From the NCBI RefSeq assembly GCF_035917235.1, contig NZ_CP108423.1, positions 1,736,001 to 1,800,000 of the forward strand: a DNA stretch of 64,000 bases. The letters are read 5' to 3'. The DNA is from Streptomyces sp. NBC_01294. Its GTDB lineage: Bacteria > Actinomycetota > Actinomycetes > Streptomycetales > Streptomycetaceae. The notes beneath the pieces are model-generated. The model had not been told where the DNA came from. It ran no database searches and saw only the letters and a program-made list of their open reading frames with translations. Of this stretch, positions 27,308 through 36,247 are shown one piece after another. Every line of letters begins with the position of its first letter. Position 1 is the first letter of the stretch. A program made the position numbers and the translations under genes.

Positions 27308-27886
27308 GTGGCTGACGACCTGTCCGCGGTGGCGCGCTTCCTCTACGAGGCAGGCACCCTCAAGCACACCCGCCGCACGGGCTGGTGGATGGCCGGCGTC
27401 AACGACCCCGAGAGCGTCGCCGAGCACTCCTGGCGCACCTCGCTGATCGCCTCGATCATTGCGAAGCTGGAAGGCGCCGACCCCGCGCGAGCGGCCTTCC
27501 TCGCTGTCTGGCACGACACCCAGGAGACCCGCACCGGGGACGTGAACCACCTGGGGAAGAAGTACGCGACCAGCGCTGACCCGGAGGCCGTGACCGCCGA
27601 TCAGACCGCGGGCATGCCGGACGTGCTCGCGTCGGCGATCCAGGACCTGGTCGCCGAGTACGAGGGAAAGGACTCGCCGGAGGCGGTCTGCGCGCGCGAC
27701 GCGGACAAGCTGGAGTGCATGCTCCAGGGCATCGAGTACAAGGCCCAGGGGTACCAGGCCGCGCAGCGGTGGATCGACAACAGCCAGGCCAGACTCACGA
27801 CCGAGACGGGCAAGCGGCTCGCCGAGGAGCTGCTCGGGCAGGGCACGCTCGACTGGCTACGGGCGGCCATCGGAGAGAAGGGCTGA
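27308..27886 (+). CDS. HD-domain phosphohydrolase (YfbR/HDDC2-like)
   Basis: This 192-residue cytosolic hydrolase has the HD metal ligands: His40 (SVAEHSWRTS), His69-Asp70 (LAVWHDTQETRTGD) and Asp131/Asp133 (CARDADKLECML). These spacings fit E. coli YfbR, a 5'-deoxynucleotidase that removes phosphate from deoxyribonucleoside monophosphates. GTG at 27308 has AAGGAG upstream. It is third in the XRE trio, so a nucleotide-pool or signalling role under the XRE protein is plausible, but the substrate is not shown. Confidence 0.8.
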   Translation: MADDLSAVARFLYEAGTLKHTRRTGWWMAGVNDPESVAEHSWRTSLIASIIAKLEGADPARAAFLAVWHDTQETRTGDVNHLGKKYATSADPEAVTADQTAGMPDVLASAIQDLVAEYEGKDSPEAVCARDADKLECMLQGIEYKAQGYQAAQRWIDNSQARLTTETGKRLAEELLGQGTLDWLRAAIGEKG

Positions 27887-27913
27887 GCTCGGGCACGACG
27901 AACTGTCCCCTGA

Positions 27914-28237
27914 GTCGTCTGCTTCCAGGGTCCGTCCGCCGGCACCAAGCTCGTTCCGAAGTCCGCAGACCCGAGCGTCCACGTGGTCGCACCGGGCACC
28001 GCCTGCCCGGCCACAACCTCCACCGACCTTCACCCGAAGCCCGAGCCGACGCGCGACAGCAGTGACGACGACACCTCCGGTACCTCCTCTTCGGGCGGTT
28101 CGAGCACGGGCGGCAGCAGCAGCGGCACCGTCACACCAGGCGCGTACTGCTCGACGCCCGGAGCGACCGGCACCGGCAAGCAGAACGGCAAGCTCTACAC
28201 CTGCAAGGGCCCCAGTCCCGACCGCTGGCGCCGCTGA
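27914..28237 (+). pseudogene. 3' remnant of a secreted Ser/Gly-linker protein
   Basis: An open segment after a TGA at 27911 has no ATG or ribosome site but reads as protein: a Pro/Lys part, a Ser/Gly/Asp linker (SSSGGSSTGGSSSG) and the C-terminal motif GAYCSTPGATGTG and CKGP..RWRR. This tail recurs on secreted actinobacterial proteins. The 5' part is missing, so it is probably a decayed gene. Confidence 0.5.
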
Positions 28238-28279
28238 CCGAGGCGGAAACACTCACCGTCACCGGCCCGCGCTTCACGA

Positions 28280-28313
28280 AGCCCCCACCTCCCGTCTCGG
28301 AGGACCGGGGGCT
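28280..28313. terminator. Hairpin between the remnant and the P450 gene
   Basis: AGCCCCC and GGGGGCT enclose an inner CCTCC/GGAGG pair. Apart from this hairpin I see nothing in 28238-28424 except the P450 ribosome site. Confidence 0.65.
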
Positions 28314-28424
28314 CCCGCGTTGAGTGGCCCGGCGTCGGTATTCGGCCTGATGGGCTACGGGCCTCGCCACGGGTGGGGGCTGAGCGGCAGAATCGGGCCT
28401 TCGGTACGGGACGAGGGGGCGGCC

Positions 28425-29837
28425 ATGGCAGTCGGAGCGAACGCAGGGGTCGATGCGGGTACGGAGGTTCCCGGTCTCGCGGGGGTCCCGTTGCTCGGGT
28501 CGCTCTTCGAGCTCAAGTCGGACTCCCTCGGCACCTATCTGCGGGCCCAGCAGCGGCACGGTGACGTCGTTCGGATCACCGCCGGCCCGCCCGGGCTGCG
28601 CGCCGAGTTGTACTGCGTCTTCTCCCCCGAGGGCGCGCAGCAGGTCCTCGCCTCCGAGGCGGCCAACTTCCGCAAGGAGAACCCCTTCTACCAGGAGGTC
28701 CGGGAGTCCTTCGGCAACGGGCTGCTGACCAGTCAGGACGAGGACTACCTCCGCCAGCGCCGGCTGGTCCAGCCGCTGTTCACCCGGCGCCGGGTGGACG
28801 GCTACGCCGGGGCCGTCGCCGCCGAGACCGCGTCGGTGCTCGCCGCCTGGGAGGAGGCCCCGGACGGCGTCGTCGACGTCTCCGACGAGATGATGCACCT
28901 CGCCCTGCGCGCCGTCGCCCGGATCCTCTTCGGCACCGACGTCGAGACCACCGCCGACGTGGTGGCCCGGCGCTTTCCGGTCATCACCGACTACGTGCTG
29001 CGCCGCGGCTACTCCCCCGCCAACATCCCGCGCCACTGGCCCACGCCGGGCAACAAGCGGGCGGCCACCGCGATGGACGAGCTCTACGGGGTGTGCGACA
29101 AGATCATCGCCGAGCGGCGCGGGGCCGGCGCCGACACCCCCGGCGAGGACCTGCTGACGCTGCTCGCCGCCGCCAAGAGCTCGGACGACGGGGAGTTCGA
29201 CGCGGGTGAGCTGCGCGACCAGATCCTGATCTTCCTGCTGGCCGGGCACGAGACGACCGCCACCTCCCTCTGCTTCGCCCTGCACCTGCTGGCCCGCCAC
29301 CCGGAGCAGCAGGACCGGGCCCGCGAGGAGATCTCCCGCGTCCTGGGCGACCGTACGCCCGAGGCCGCCGACCTGGACCGGCTCCCGTACCTCACCCAGG
29401 TCCTCAAGGAGGCCATGCGGCTGTACCCGGCCGCGCCGGTCATCGGCCGCAAGGCCGTCGCGGCCACCCGGATCGGGGAGTACGCCGTCCCCGCGGGCGC
29501 GGACGTGATCCTGGCCCCCTGGGTGACGCACCGCCACCCCGAACACTGGCCGGACCCGGACCGCTTCGACCCCGAGCGCTTCACCCCGGAGGCGGAGGCG
29601 GCGCGGCCGCGCTACGCGTGGTTCCCCTTCGGCGGCGGCCCGCGCGCCTGCATCGGACAGCACTTCTCGATGCTGGAGTCGGTGATCGCGCTGGCGATGA
29701 TCCTGCGGGCCTACGAGTTCGAGGCCGTGGACACCGAGATCCCGGTCGGCGCCGGGATCACCCTGCGGACGAACGGCCCGGCGCGCTGCCGGGTCAGCCG
29801 CCTCGACAGCCGCCTCGGCAGCCGTCTGGACGGGTAG
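28425..29837 (+). CDS. Cytochrome P450
   Basis: This 470-residue soluble haem monooxygenase is intact. The I-helix motif is LLAGHETTATSL, the K-helix Glu-x-x-Arg is in LKEAMRLYP, and the haem-binding loop is FPFGGGPRACIGQHF with Cys409 as iron ligand. ATG at 28425 follows GAGGGGG by seven bases. AGHETT and GGGPRACIG place it nearer to the CYP102/CYP110-like bacterial P450s than to CYP105/107 antibiotic enzymes. No ferredoxin or reductase gene is adjacent, so the redox partner is elsewhere. Substrate unknown. The stop is 10 bases from the convergent MFS gene. Confidence 0.9.
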   Translation: MAVGANAGVDAGTEVPGLAGVPLLGSLFELKSDSLGTYLRAQQRHGDVVRITAGPPGLRAELYCVFSPEGAQQVLASEAANFRKENPFYQEVRESFGNGLLTSQDEDYLRQRRLVQPLFTRRRVDGYAGAVAAETASVLAAWEEAPDGVVDVSDEMMHLALRAVARILFGTDVETTADVVARRFPVITDYVLRRGYSPANIPRHWPTPGNKRAATAMDELYGVCDKIIAERRGAGADTPGEDLLTLLAAAKSSDDGEFDAGELRDQILIFLLAGHETTATSLCFALHLLARHPEQQDRAREEISRVLGDRTPEAADLDRLPYLTQVLKEAMRLYPAAPVIGRKAVAATRIGEYAVPAGADVILAPWVTHRHPEHWPDPDRFDPERFTPEAEAARPRYAWFPFGGGPRACIGQHFSMLESVIALAMILRAYEFEAVDTEIPVGAGITLRTNGPARCRVSRLDSRLGSRLDG

Positions 29838-29847
29838 CGGACACGTC

Positions 29848-31401
29848 CTATCTGCGGTCCGCCGTCGGGCTGTGGTTGCCCTGGAGGCGTTCGAGGTCCG
29901 AGGGGCGGACCTGGATCGCGAACAGCGCGATCAGCGCTCCGACCAGGGTGAACAGGGAGGCCACGACGAAGGCCGCGCTGATGCCCGAGGTGAGCACCTG
30001 GTCGCTCCACGGTTTCGGGAACTGGCCGGTGCGCACGAGGAAGGCCTTCTGTTCGGGGGTGGCCGTGCCGAGGAAGCTCGGAAGCTGCTCCTTGGCCTCG
30101 TTGCGGCTCGCCGTGCCGTAGACGGTCACCAGGATCGACAGGCCGAGCGAGCCGCCCACCTGCTGGGTCGTGTTCAGCAGACCGGAGGCCGCGCCCGACT
30201 CCCGGTCGGGGACGTTGGACAGGGCCATCAGGGTCAGCGAGACGAACTGCAGGCCCATGCCGAGGGCGAAGAGCAGCATCGGGCCCAGGATGCTGCCCAG
30301 GTACGTGGAGTGGATGTCGGTCTGCGTGAGCCAGCCGAGTCCGGCCGCCGAGGACAGCGCGCCGATGACCATGAACGGCTTGGGCCCGTACTTCGGCAGC
30401 AGTTGCGAGGTGATGCCGGCGCCGATCGCGATCACGACGCTGACCGGCAGGAAGGCGAGGCCGGCCTGGATCGGGCTGAAGCCCAGCACGATCTGCACGA
30501 AGAGGGTCAGGAAGAAGAACATGCCGAAGATCGCGCAGGCGAGCATGAGCATGATGCCGTAGGTACCGGCCCGGTTGCGGTCGGCGAACATGTGCAGCGG
30601 GGTGATCGGTTGGGGCGAGCGCCGCTCGTTGAGGATGAACAGGGTCAGCAGGACCACGGCGGCGCCGAAGGAGCCGAGCGTCACCGGGTCGCGCCAGCCG
30701 TCCTGGGAGGCCCGGATGAAGCCGTAGACGAGCGAGACCATGCCGAGGGTGGACAGCAGCGCGCCCGCGAAGTCGAAGTGTCCGGGGTGGCGTTCGGACT
30801 CGCGGATGACTTTCACGGCCAGCGCCGCGATCACCACGGCGATGGGGACGTTGACGAAGAACACCCAGCGCCAGTTGAGCCATTCGACGAGCACCCCGCC
30901 CGCGAGCAGGCCGATCGCGCCGCCGGCCGCCGAGACGCCGGCGAACACGCCGAACGCCCGGTTGCGGGCGGGGCCTTCACGGAAGGTCGTGGTGATCAGT
31001 GCGAGGGAGGTCGGGGAGGCGATGGCGCCACCGACACCCTGGAGGGCGCGGGCGGCCATCAACTGGCCTTCGTTCTGGGCGAAGCCGCCGAGCAGGGAGG
31101 CGAGGCCGAAGAGCAGGACACCGAAGATGAAGACGCGTTTTCGGCCGAGGATGTCGCCGGTGCGCCCGCCGAGGAGCAGCAGACCGCCGAAGGCGAGGGT
31201 GTAGGCGTTGACGACCCAGGAAAGGCTTTCGGTGGAGAAGTCGAGGGCGGTCTGGATGTGCGGCAGGGCGATGTTCACGATCGTGATGTCGAGCACCACC
31301 ATGAGCTGGCAGGAGGCGATGACGAACAGGGCGAGTCCGTTTCCGCTTCCTCGGACCTTGCCGTCGGTCCCGTGGTTGCTCGGCGATGCGTTCGGCTCCA
31401 C
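29848..31401 (-). CDS. MFS drug-efflux transporter, DHA2 (EmrB/QacA) type
   Basis: This 517-residue protein has about 14 hydrophobic segments. DHA2 motifs seen are LDITIVNIALPHI in TM1, the loop motif GGRTGDILGRKR, and motif C AAGGAIGLLAGGVL. It is a proton-coupled exporter of small hydrophobic or cationic compounds. It starts at GTG 31401, divergent from the DPP-IV-like peptidase. The 80-base gap holds the palindrome at 31457-31475, so both genes may answer to one regulator. Its substrate cannot be read from sequence. Confidence 0.88.
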   Translation of the reverse strand: MEPNASPSNHGTDGKVRGSGNGLALFVIASCQLMVVLDITIVNIALPHIQTALDFSTESLSWVVNAYTLAFGGLLLLGGRTGDILGRKRVFIFGVLLFGLASLLGGFAQNEGQLMAARALQGVGGAIASPTSLALITTTFREGPARNRAFGVFAGVSAAGGAIGLLAGGVLVEWLNWRWVFFVNVPIAVVIAALAVKVIRESERHPGHFDFAGALLSTLGMVSLVYGFIRASQDGWRDPVTLGSFGAAVVLLTLFILNERRSPQPITPLHMFADRNRAGTYGIMLMLACAIFGMFFFLTLFVQIVLGFSPIQAGLAFLPVSVVIAIGAGITSQLLPKYGPKPFMVIGALSSAAGLGWLTQTDIHSTYLGSILGPMLLFALGMGLQFVSLTLMALSNVPDRESGAASGLLNTTQQVGGSLGLSILVTVYGTASRNEAKEQLPSFLGTATPEQKAFLVRTGQFPKPWSDQVLTSGISAAFVVASLFTLVGALIALFAIQVRPSDLERLQGNHSPTADRR

Positions 31402-31456
31402 GCTTTCGACGCTAAGCCCGCACCCCAGGCGCCACCACTCGAACGGCCTAGTGTAG

Positions 31457-31475
31457 GTGACATTTCACATGTCAC
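31457..31475. promoter_or_regulatory. Palindromic operator between MFS and peptidase genes
   Basis: GTGACAT-TTCAC-ATGTCAC has 7-bp arms and contains GTGACATTTCAC, the 12-nt motif also found at 40009, 41861, 45824, 49187 and 51767. It ends four bases before the peptidase ATG, so a bound protein would block it. Confidence 0.65.
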
Positions 31476-31478
31476 ACT

Positions 31479-33575
31479 ATGATCATGGATGACTTCCTCA
31501 GGCTCTCCGCGACCACGGCCCGATTCACCTACGGCGCCCCGCGCGCCTTCACTTTCGGGGACGACGCCCGACTGCTCTGGTTCCTCCGTTCGACCGGTCC
31601 CACCGACCCCTTCGACAGCCTCTGGGTGCTCGACACCGCCACCGGAGCCGAGTCCCGGCTTGCCGATCCCCGCGAGCTGTGCCCCGAGCCGGGCCCCCTC
31701 CCCGTCGCCGAGCGCCGGCTGCGCCAGCGGATCCGGCTCGTCGCCGCCGGGATCGGCTCGTACGCCCTCTCCGGCGACGGCCTGCGCGCCGTCTTCGCGC
31801 TGTACGGGCGGCTCTTCGAGGTCGCCGCCGACGGCGGAGCGCCCAAGGAGATCCCGGCCGCCGGACCCGCCATGGACCCGAGGCCGAACGCCGACGGCTC
31901 GCGCACCGCGTACGTCGCCGACGACGCCCTGTACGTCGCCCCGGGCGGCCGGGTCAGCCCGGACGACGGGGCCCGCTGGGGCGTCGCCGAGTTTGCCGCC
32001 GCCGAGGAACTGCACCGCGCCCGGGGTCACTGGTGGTCCCCGGACGGAGTCACCCTGCTGGCCGCCCGCGTCGACGAATCCGCCCTCCAGCGGCGGTACT
32101 TCACCGACCCGGCCCACCCCGAGCTCCCGGCCGAGGACTTCGCCTACCCGGTGGCGGGCGGACCCAACGCCGACGTCCAGCTCTGGGTCCTCGGCGCGGG
32201 CGCGGGCGCGAGCGAGGGCGAGGGCGGGGGCGGGGAAGGGACCCGGATCCGGCTCGACTGGGACGCCGCAACCTACCCCTACGTCTCCGACGCCGGCTGG
32301 GAGTCGGCCGAGGAGATCCTGCTGACCGTCCAGGACCGGCTCCAGCAGACCGTCCTGCTGCTCTCCGCCGACCCGGCCACCGGCCGCACCCGCGAGCTGT
32401 CCCGCACCACGCACCCGCAGTGGGTGGACCCGCTGGTCCCCGGCACCCCGGCCCGCCTCGCCGACGGCCGGATGCTGACCGCCGCCGACACCCCCGGCGG
32501 CGCCGCCCGCGCCCTGGCGGTGGACGGCGAACTGCTCACCGGGGACGGGATCCAGGTCCGCCGCGTGGCCGGGGTCCACGAGGACCGGCTGCTCGTCGAG
32601 GCCGCCCTGCGCGACCCCTCCGAGCAGCAGGTGCTGCTGCTGGACCCGGCCACCGGGGAGCTGGCCCCGGTCGCCGACGGGCCCGGGGTGCACACCGTGT
32701 CCGCCTCGGCCGGGACGCTGCTGCTGACCTCCGCCGACGCCGACGGGGTACGGCGCCTCGTACGCACCGCCGACGGGCGCGAGCTGGTCCCCGCCGACCT
32801 GTCGGAGCCGATGCCCTACCGGGTGGTCCCGATCCTGGAGCGGGTCACCGAGCACGGCATCCCCACGGCCCTGGTCCTGCCCCGCGACCACGTCCCCGGC
32901 CGGCGGCTGCCCGTGCTGATGGACAGCTACGGCGGCCCCTGCGCGCAGGACGTCAGCGCCGAACCGCGGCGCTGGCAGGCCCGCCAGTGGTGGGCCGACC
33001 AGGGCTTCGCCGTGGTGACCGTCGACAACCGCGGGACCGCGAACGTCTCCCCCGCCCACACGCACGCCATGTACCGCGGCTTCTCCGACGTCACCCTCGA
33101 CGACCAGGTCGCGGCGCTCCACGCGCTCGCCGCCCGTCACGGCGACCTCGACCTCGGCCGGGTCGGCGTGCGCGGCTGGTCCTACGGCGGCTACCTCGCG
33201 GCCATGGCGGTGCTGCGCCGCCCGGACGTCTTCCACGCGGCGGCGGCCGGGGCCCCGCCGACCGACTTCCGGTACTACGACACGGCGTACACCGAGCGGT
33301 ACCTGGGTCTCCCGCAGGACCACCCGGAGGTCTACGAGCGGGACTCCCTGATCGCGGACGCCCCCGGCCTGTCCCGGCCGCTGCTGCTGATCACGGGCCT
33401 GGCCGACGACAACGTCCACCCGTCGCACACCCTGCGCCTGTCGCAGGCGCTGACCGACGCGGGCCGCCCGCACCAGCTGCTGGCCCTGCCCGGCGTCACC
33501 CACATGCTCCCGGGCGGGAACCGGGAGAAGCTGATGGCGCTGGAACTGGAGTTCTTCCGCCGCGAACTGGCCTGA
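31479..33575 (+). CDS. S9B-type prolyl dipeptidyl peptidase (DPP-IV-like)
   Basis: A 698-residue serine peptidase, beta-propeller then alpha/beta-hydrolase. Catalytic residues are Ser568 (GWSYGGY), Asp643/644 (GLADDNVH) and His675 (GVTHML). A Glu-Glu motif before HWWSPDG corresponds to the DPP-IV N-terminus anchor (AAAEELHR), which supports release of Xaa-Pro dipeptides. No signal peptide is present, so it is intracellular and would act on imported peptides. The ATG at 31479 (or 31485) has no Shine-Dalgarno and lies against the palindrome. Role in proline-rich peptide breakdown fits the collagen locus to its right. Confidence 0.88.
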   Translation: MIMDDFLRLSATTARFTYGAPRAFTFGDDARLLWFLRSTGPTDPFDSLWVLDTATGAESRLADPRELCPEPGPLPVAERRLRQRIRLVAAGIGSYALSGDGLRAVFALYGRLFEVAADGGAPKEIPAAGPAMDPRPNADGSRTAYVADDALYVAPGGRVSPDDGARWGVAEFAAAEELHRARGHWWSPDGVTLLAARVDESALQRRYFTDPAHPELPAEDFAYPVAGGPNADVQLWVLGAGAGASEGEGGGGEGTRIRLDWDAATYPYVSDAGWESAEEILLTVQDRLQQTVLLLSADPATGRTRELSRTTHPQWVDPLVPGTPARLADGRMLTAADTPGGAARALAVDGELLTGDGIQVRRVAGVHEDRLLVEAALRDPSEQQVLLLDPATGELAPVADGPGVHTVSASAGTLLLTSADADGVRRLVRTADGRELVPADLSEPMPYRVVPILERVTEHGIPTALVLPRDHVPGRRLPVLMDSYGGPCAQDVSAEPRRWQARQWWADQGFAVVTVDNRGTANVSPAHTHAMYRGFSDVTLDDQVAALHALAARHGDLDLGRVGVRGWSYGGYLAAMAVLRRPDVFHAAAAGAPPTDFRYYDTAYTERYLGLPQDHPEVYERDSLIADAPGLSRPLLLITGLADDNVHPSHTLRLSQALTDAGRPHQLLALPGVTHMLPGGNREKLMALELEFFRRELA

Positions 33576-33588
33576 GCAGCGTCCCCTG

Positions 33589-33618
33589 CGCCCCGCCGGC
33601 CTCGGCACCGGCGGGGCG
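33589..33618. terminator. Terminator after the peptidase gene
   Basis: CGCCCCGCCGG and CCGGCGGGGCG form a perfect 11-bp stem with an 8-base loop, between the peptidase stop and the convergent small membrane-protein gene. Confidence 0.8.
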
Positions 33619-33633
33619 TGCCCGGCCGGGCGG

Positions 33634-33957
33634 TCAGGGCTGCGGGGCGAAGACCATCCGGATCAGCGCGGTGAGGACCAGAGCCGTCACCGGCGCGTAC
33701 CACCAGCGACCGAGCCGGCCCGTGTTCACACATGCCGCCGTGACCGCGACGGCCAGGAGCTCCACCACCAGTCCGAGCCCCGCCATCAGGCGCACGGTGT
33801 CCGTCACCGTGCGGTCCCAGGGCCCTTCCGACTCGGTGAGCAGCGCGTTGAGGACGAAGAAGCCCGCCACCGTGTGCAGTCCGAGCAGGATGGCCGCGCA
33901 CGCGGCCGTCACCACCGGATGGCGACGGGTGAGCCCCGGTATCCGCTGGTCGGTCAT
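33634..33957 (-). CDS. Small membrane protein, unknown function
   Basis: This 107-residue protein has three hydrophobic segments at about residues 15-38, 55-75 and 85-103 and short polar loops. No family is recognised. It converges on the peptidase gene and stands alone between two terminators, so it is its own transcription unit. The ATG at 33957 lacks a clear Shine-Dalgarno. Confidence 0.6.
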   Translation of the reverse strand: MTDQRIPGLTRRHPVVTAACAAILLGLHTVAGFFVLNALLTESEGPWDRTVTDTVRLMAGLGLVVELLAVAVTAACVNTGRLGRWWYAPVTALVLTALIRMVFAPQP

Positions 33958-34019
33958 TCAGTACCCGCCTCATCTAGGTGATCAAAGATGGTACGGGCAC
34001 GCTGCACGACGAAAGCCCG

Positions 34020-34058
34020 GGAGGACCCGGGGCCGGTCGTGCCGGCCCCGGGTCCTCC
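34020..34058 (+). terminator. Very strong GC-rich hairpin followed by T-rich run
   Basis: GGAGGACCCGGGGCCGG pairs perfectly over 17 bp with CCGGCCCCGGGTCCTCC around TCGTG, then CTTTCTT. It has no intact plus-strand gene in front of it, so it may be the terminator of a deleted gene. Confidence 0.7.
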
Positions 34059-34072
34059 CTTTCTTCCCCAGT

Positions 34073-34174
34073 GTGTCCGCCACCGGGATCAAGCACTGGG
34101 TGGAACTCGCCTGCATCCGTGGCCCGTCCGGCCGAGAGATCTCGACAGCCGTCGACGACATCGAATCGGCCTGA
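34073..34174 (+). pseudogene. Fragment related to the C-terminus of the 25631-25828 protein
   Basis: From GTG 34073 the frame gives 33 residues ending in TGA, with no ribosome site. The last 27 residues agree with the end of the small protein at 25631 at 17 of 27 positions (for example SGREI, ESA). It is either a very small gene or a 5'-truncated copy left by rearrangement. Confidence 0.5.
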
Positions 34175-34193
34175 GCGGGCTGGAGGCAACGCG

Positions 34194-34229
34194 AAGGGCC
34201 CCGGAGACGCCGTTGTCTCCGGGGCCCTT
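34194..34229 (-). terminator. Terminator of the peptide-importer operon
   Basis: AAGGGCCCCGGAGA pairs with TCTCCGGGGCCCTT (14 bp), 21 bases past the last ATPase stop codon of the minus-strand operon. Confidence 0.85.
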
Positions 34230-34250
34230 GCTCTTCCCCTGGGACCCCCG

Positions 34251-35234
34251 TCAGTCGCCGGGGAAGTGGCAGGCCACCTCGCGGGAGGCGGCGGGCCGCA
34301 GCAGCGGTCGCTCGGTGCGGCAGATCTCCTGCGCCTTGGGGCAGCGCGGGTGGAAGGTGCAGCCGGGGGGTGGAGCGGCCGGGCTCGGCGGGTCGCCGAG
34401 CAGCACGATCCGCTCCCTCCGCCGCTCCGCCGCCGGGTCGGGCAGCGGCACGGCGGACAACAGCGCCCGGGTGTACGGGTGCTGCGGGTTCTCGTAGAGG
34501 GACTGCTTGTCCCCGATCTCGACGATCCGGCCGAGGTACATGACGGCGACCCGGTCGCTGACCCGTTTGACCACCGACAGGTCGTGCGCGATGAACACGT
34601 AGGCGAGGCCGAGTTCCGCGCGCAGCCGTTCCATCAGGTTGACGATCTGGGCCTGTACGGAGACGTCGAGCGCGGAGACCGGTTCGTCGGCGACGATCAG
34701 CCGGGGGCTGGTGGACAGGGAGCGGGCGATGCCGATGCGCTGGGCCTGGCCGCCGGAGAACTCGTGCGGGTAGCGGTCGATGTGCTCGGGGATCAGCCCG
34801 ACGAGTTCCATCAGCTCGGCGGCGCGGCGGCGGGCGTCCCCCGCGCTCCAGCCCTGGACCAGCAGCGGGTCGGAGATGATCCGGGCCACGGTCTGGCGGG
34901 GGTTGAGGGAGGAGTGCGGGTCCTGGAAGACCATCTGGATGCTCTTGCGCAGCGGGCGCATGGCGCCCTGGGACAGCCGGCTGATGTCTTTGCCCTCGAA
35001 GGCGACCCGGCCCGAGGTGGGTTCCAGCAGCCGCACCAGCATCCGTCCGGTGGTGGATTTCCCGCAGCCCGACTCCCCGACCAGGCCGAGGGTCTGCCCG
35101 GCCGCCAGGTCGAAGGAGACCCCGTCGACGGCGCGCACGGGCGCCCCCCGGCGCCCGGTCACGGATCGTCGGCCGGGGAAGGTCATGGTCAGGTCCTGGA
35201 CGGACAGCAGCGGTGTGGCGGTGTCGGTCGTCAT
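34251..35234 (-). CDS. Oligopeptide ABC transporter ATP-binding protein (OppF/DppF type)
   Basis: This 327-residue ATPase is the fifth gene of the importer operon. Walker A is GESGCGKST, the signature is EFSGGQAQRIGIAR, Walker B is LIVADEPVSALDV and the switch is IAHDL. The C-terminal oligopeptide-transporter domain has the cysteine cluster CTFHPRCPKAQEIC, which holds an iron-sulfur centre in DppD/OppD-type proteins. The ATG overlaps the preceding stop by four bases. With the OppD-type partner it powers peptide uptake through the two permeases. Confidence 0.92.
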   Translation of the reverse strand: MTTDTATPLLSVQDLTMTFPGRRSVTGRRGAPVRAVDGVSFDLAAGQTLGLVGESGCGKSTTGRMLVRLLEPTSGRVAFEGKDISRLSQGAMRPLRKSIQMVFQDPHSSLNPRQTVARIISDPLLVQGWSAGDARRRAAELMELVGLIPEHIDRYPHEFSGGQAQRIGIARSLSTSPRLIVADEPVSALDVSVQAQIVNLMERLRAELGLAYVFIAHDLSVVKRVSDRVAVMYLGRIVEIGDKQSLYENPQHPYTRALLSAVPLPDPAAERRRERIVLLGDPPSPAAPPPGCTFHPRCPKAQEICRTERPLLRPAASREVACHFPGD

Positions 35235-36247
35235 CGGGCCGCCTCCTCGGCGGTACGGGCCGGGGCCCCGGCGAAGTGGCAGGCCACCGTCCGCGCCGGC
35301 CCGTCCCCGTACGCCTCCGGCTCCGGCCGTACGTCGGTGCAGCGCGCGGCCGCCCCGGGGCAGCGCGGGGCGAAGGCACAGCCGGGGGCCGGCGCGAGGA
35401 GGGAGGGCGGGGAGCCGGGGATGAAGGGCAGCGGCTGGTCGTCGGCGGTGTCGAGGCGGGGCAGCGAGTCGAGCAGGCCCCGGGTGTAGGGGTGGGCGGG
35501 GTCGGCGAACAGGTCGTCGGCCGGGGCCTGTTCGGCGGCCCGGCCGCCGTACATGACCAGCACCTCGTGGGCGACGCGGGCGACGACCCCCAGGTCATGG
35601 GTGATCATCACGACGCCGAGGCCGCGCTCCTGCTGGAGGCGGGCGATCAGTTCGAGGATCTGCGCCTGCACGGTGACGTCCAGGGCGGTGGTCGGCTCGT
35701 CGGCGATCAGCAGGTCGGGCTCGCAGGCCAGGGCCATGGCGATCATCGCGCGCTGGCGCATGCCGCCGGAGAACTGGTGCGGGTACTCCCCCGCGCGGCG
35801 GGCCGGTTCCGGGATGCCGACCTCGCCGAGCATGTCGACGGCCCGTTTGCGGGCGGCGGCGCGGCCGGCCTTGAAGTGCACCCGGAAGTGCTCGGCGATC
35901 TGCTCGCCGACCGTGTAGTAGGGGTGCAGGCTGGAGAGCGGGTCCTGGAAGATCATGGCCATCCGGCGGCCGCGGACCCGGGAGAGCTCCCGCTCGGACA
36001 GGGTGGTCAGTTCCCGTCCGGCGAGGGCGACGGAGCCGCTGACCTCGACCGCGCCCCGGTGCAGGCCCATGACGGCGAGCGAGGTGACGGACTTGCCCGA
36101 GCCGGACTCGCCGACGATGCCGAGGGTGCGGCCGGCCTCGACGGTGAAGCCGATCGAGTCGACGGCCCGTACGGTCCCCCGCCCCGTGGTGAACGTGACG
36201 CGCAGATCGCGTACTTCGAGGAGCGGAGCGGGAGCAGGAGCGGTCAT
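35231..36247 (-). CDS. Oligopeptide ABC transporter ATP-binding protein (OppD/DppD type)
   Basis: This 338-residue ATPase has Walker [10 protein letters not shown], signature [16 protein letters not shown], Walker [14 protein letters not shown] and switch ITHDLG. The C-terminal cysteine motif is [14 protein letters not shown]. The ATG overlaps the stop of the permease gene by one base (TGATG), so translation is coupled. It forms the heteromeric motor with the OppF-type protein encoded next. Confidence 0.92.
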   Translation of the reverse strand: MTAPAPAPLLEVRDLRVTFTTGRGTVRAVDSIGFTVEAGRTLGIVGESGSGKSVTSLAVMGLHRGAVEVSGSVALAGRELTTLSERELSRVRGRRMAMIFQDPLSSLHPYYTVGEQIAEHFRVHFKAGRAAARKRAVDMLGEVGIPEPARRAGEYPHQFSGGMRQRAMIAMALACEPDLLIADEPTTALDVTVQAQILELIARLQQERGLGVVMITHDLGVVARVAHEVLVMYGGRAAEQAPADDLFADPAHPYTRGLLDSLPRLDTADDQPLPFIPGSPPSLLAPAPGCAFAPRCPGAAARCTDVRPEPEAYGDGPARTVACHFAGAPARTAEEAAR

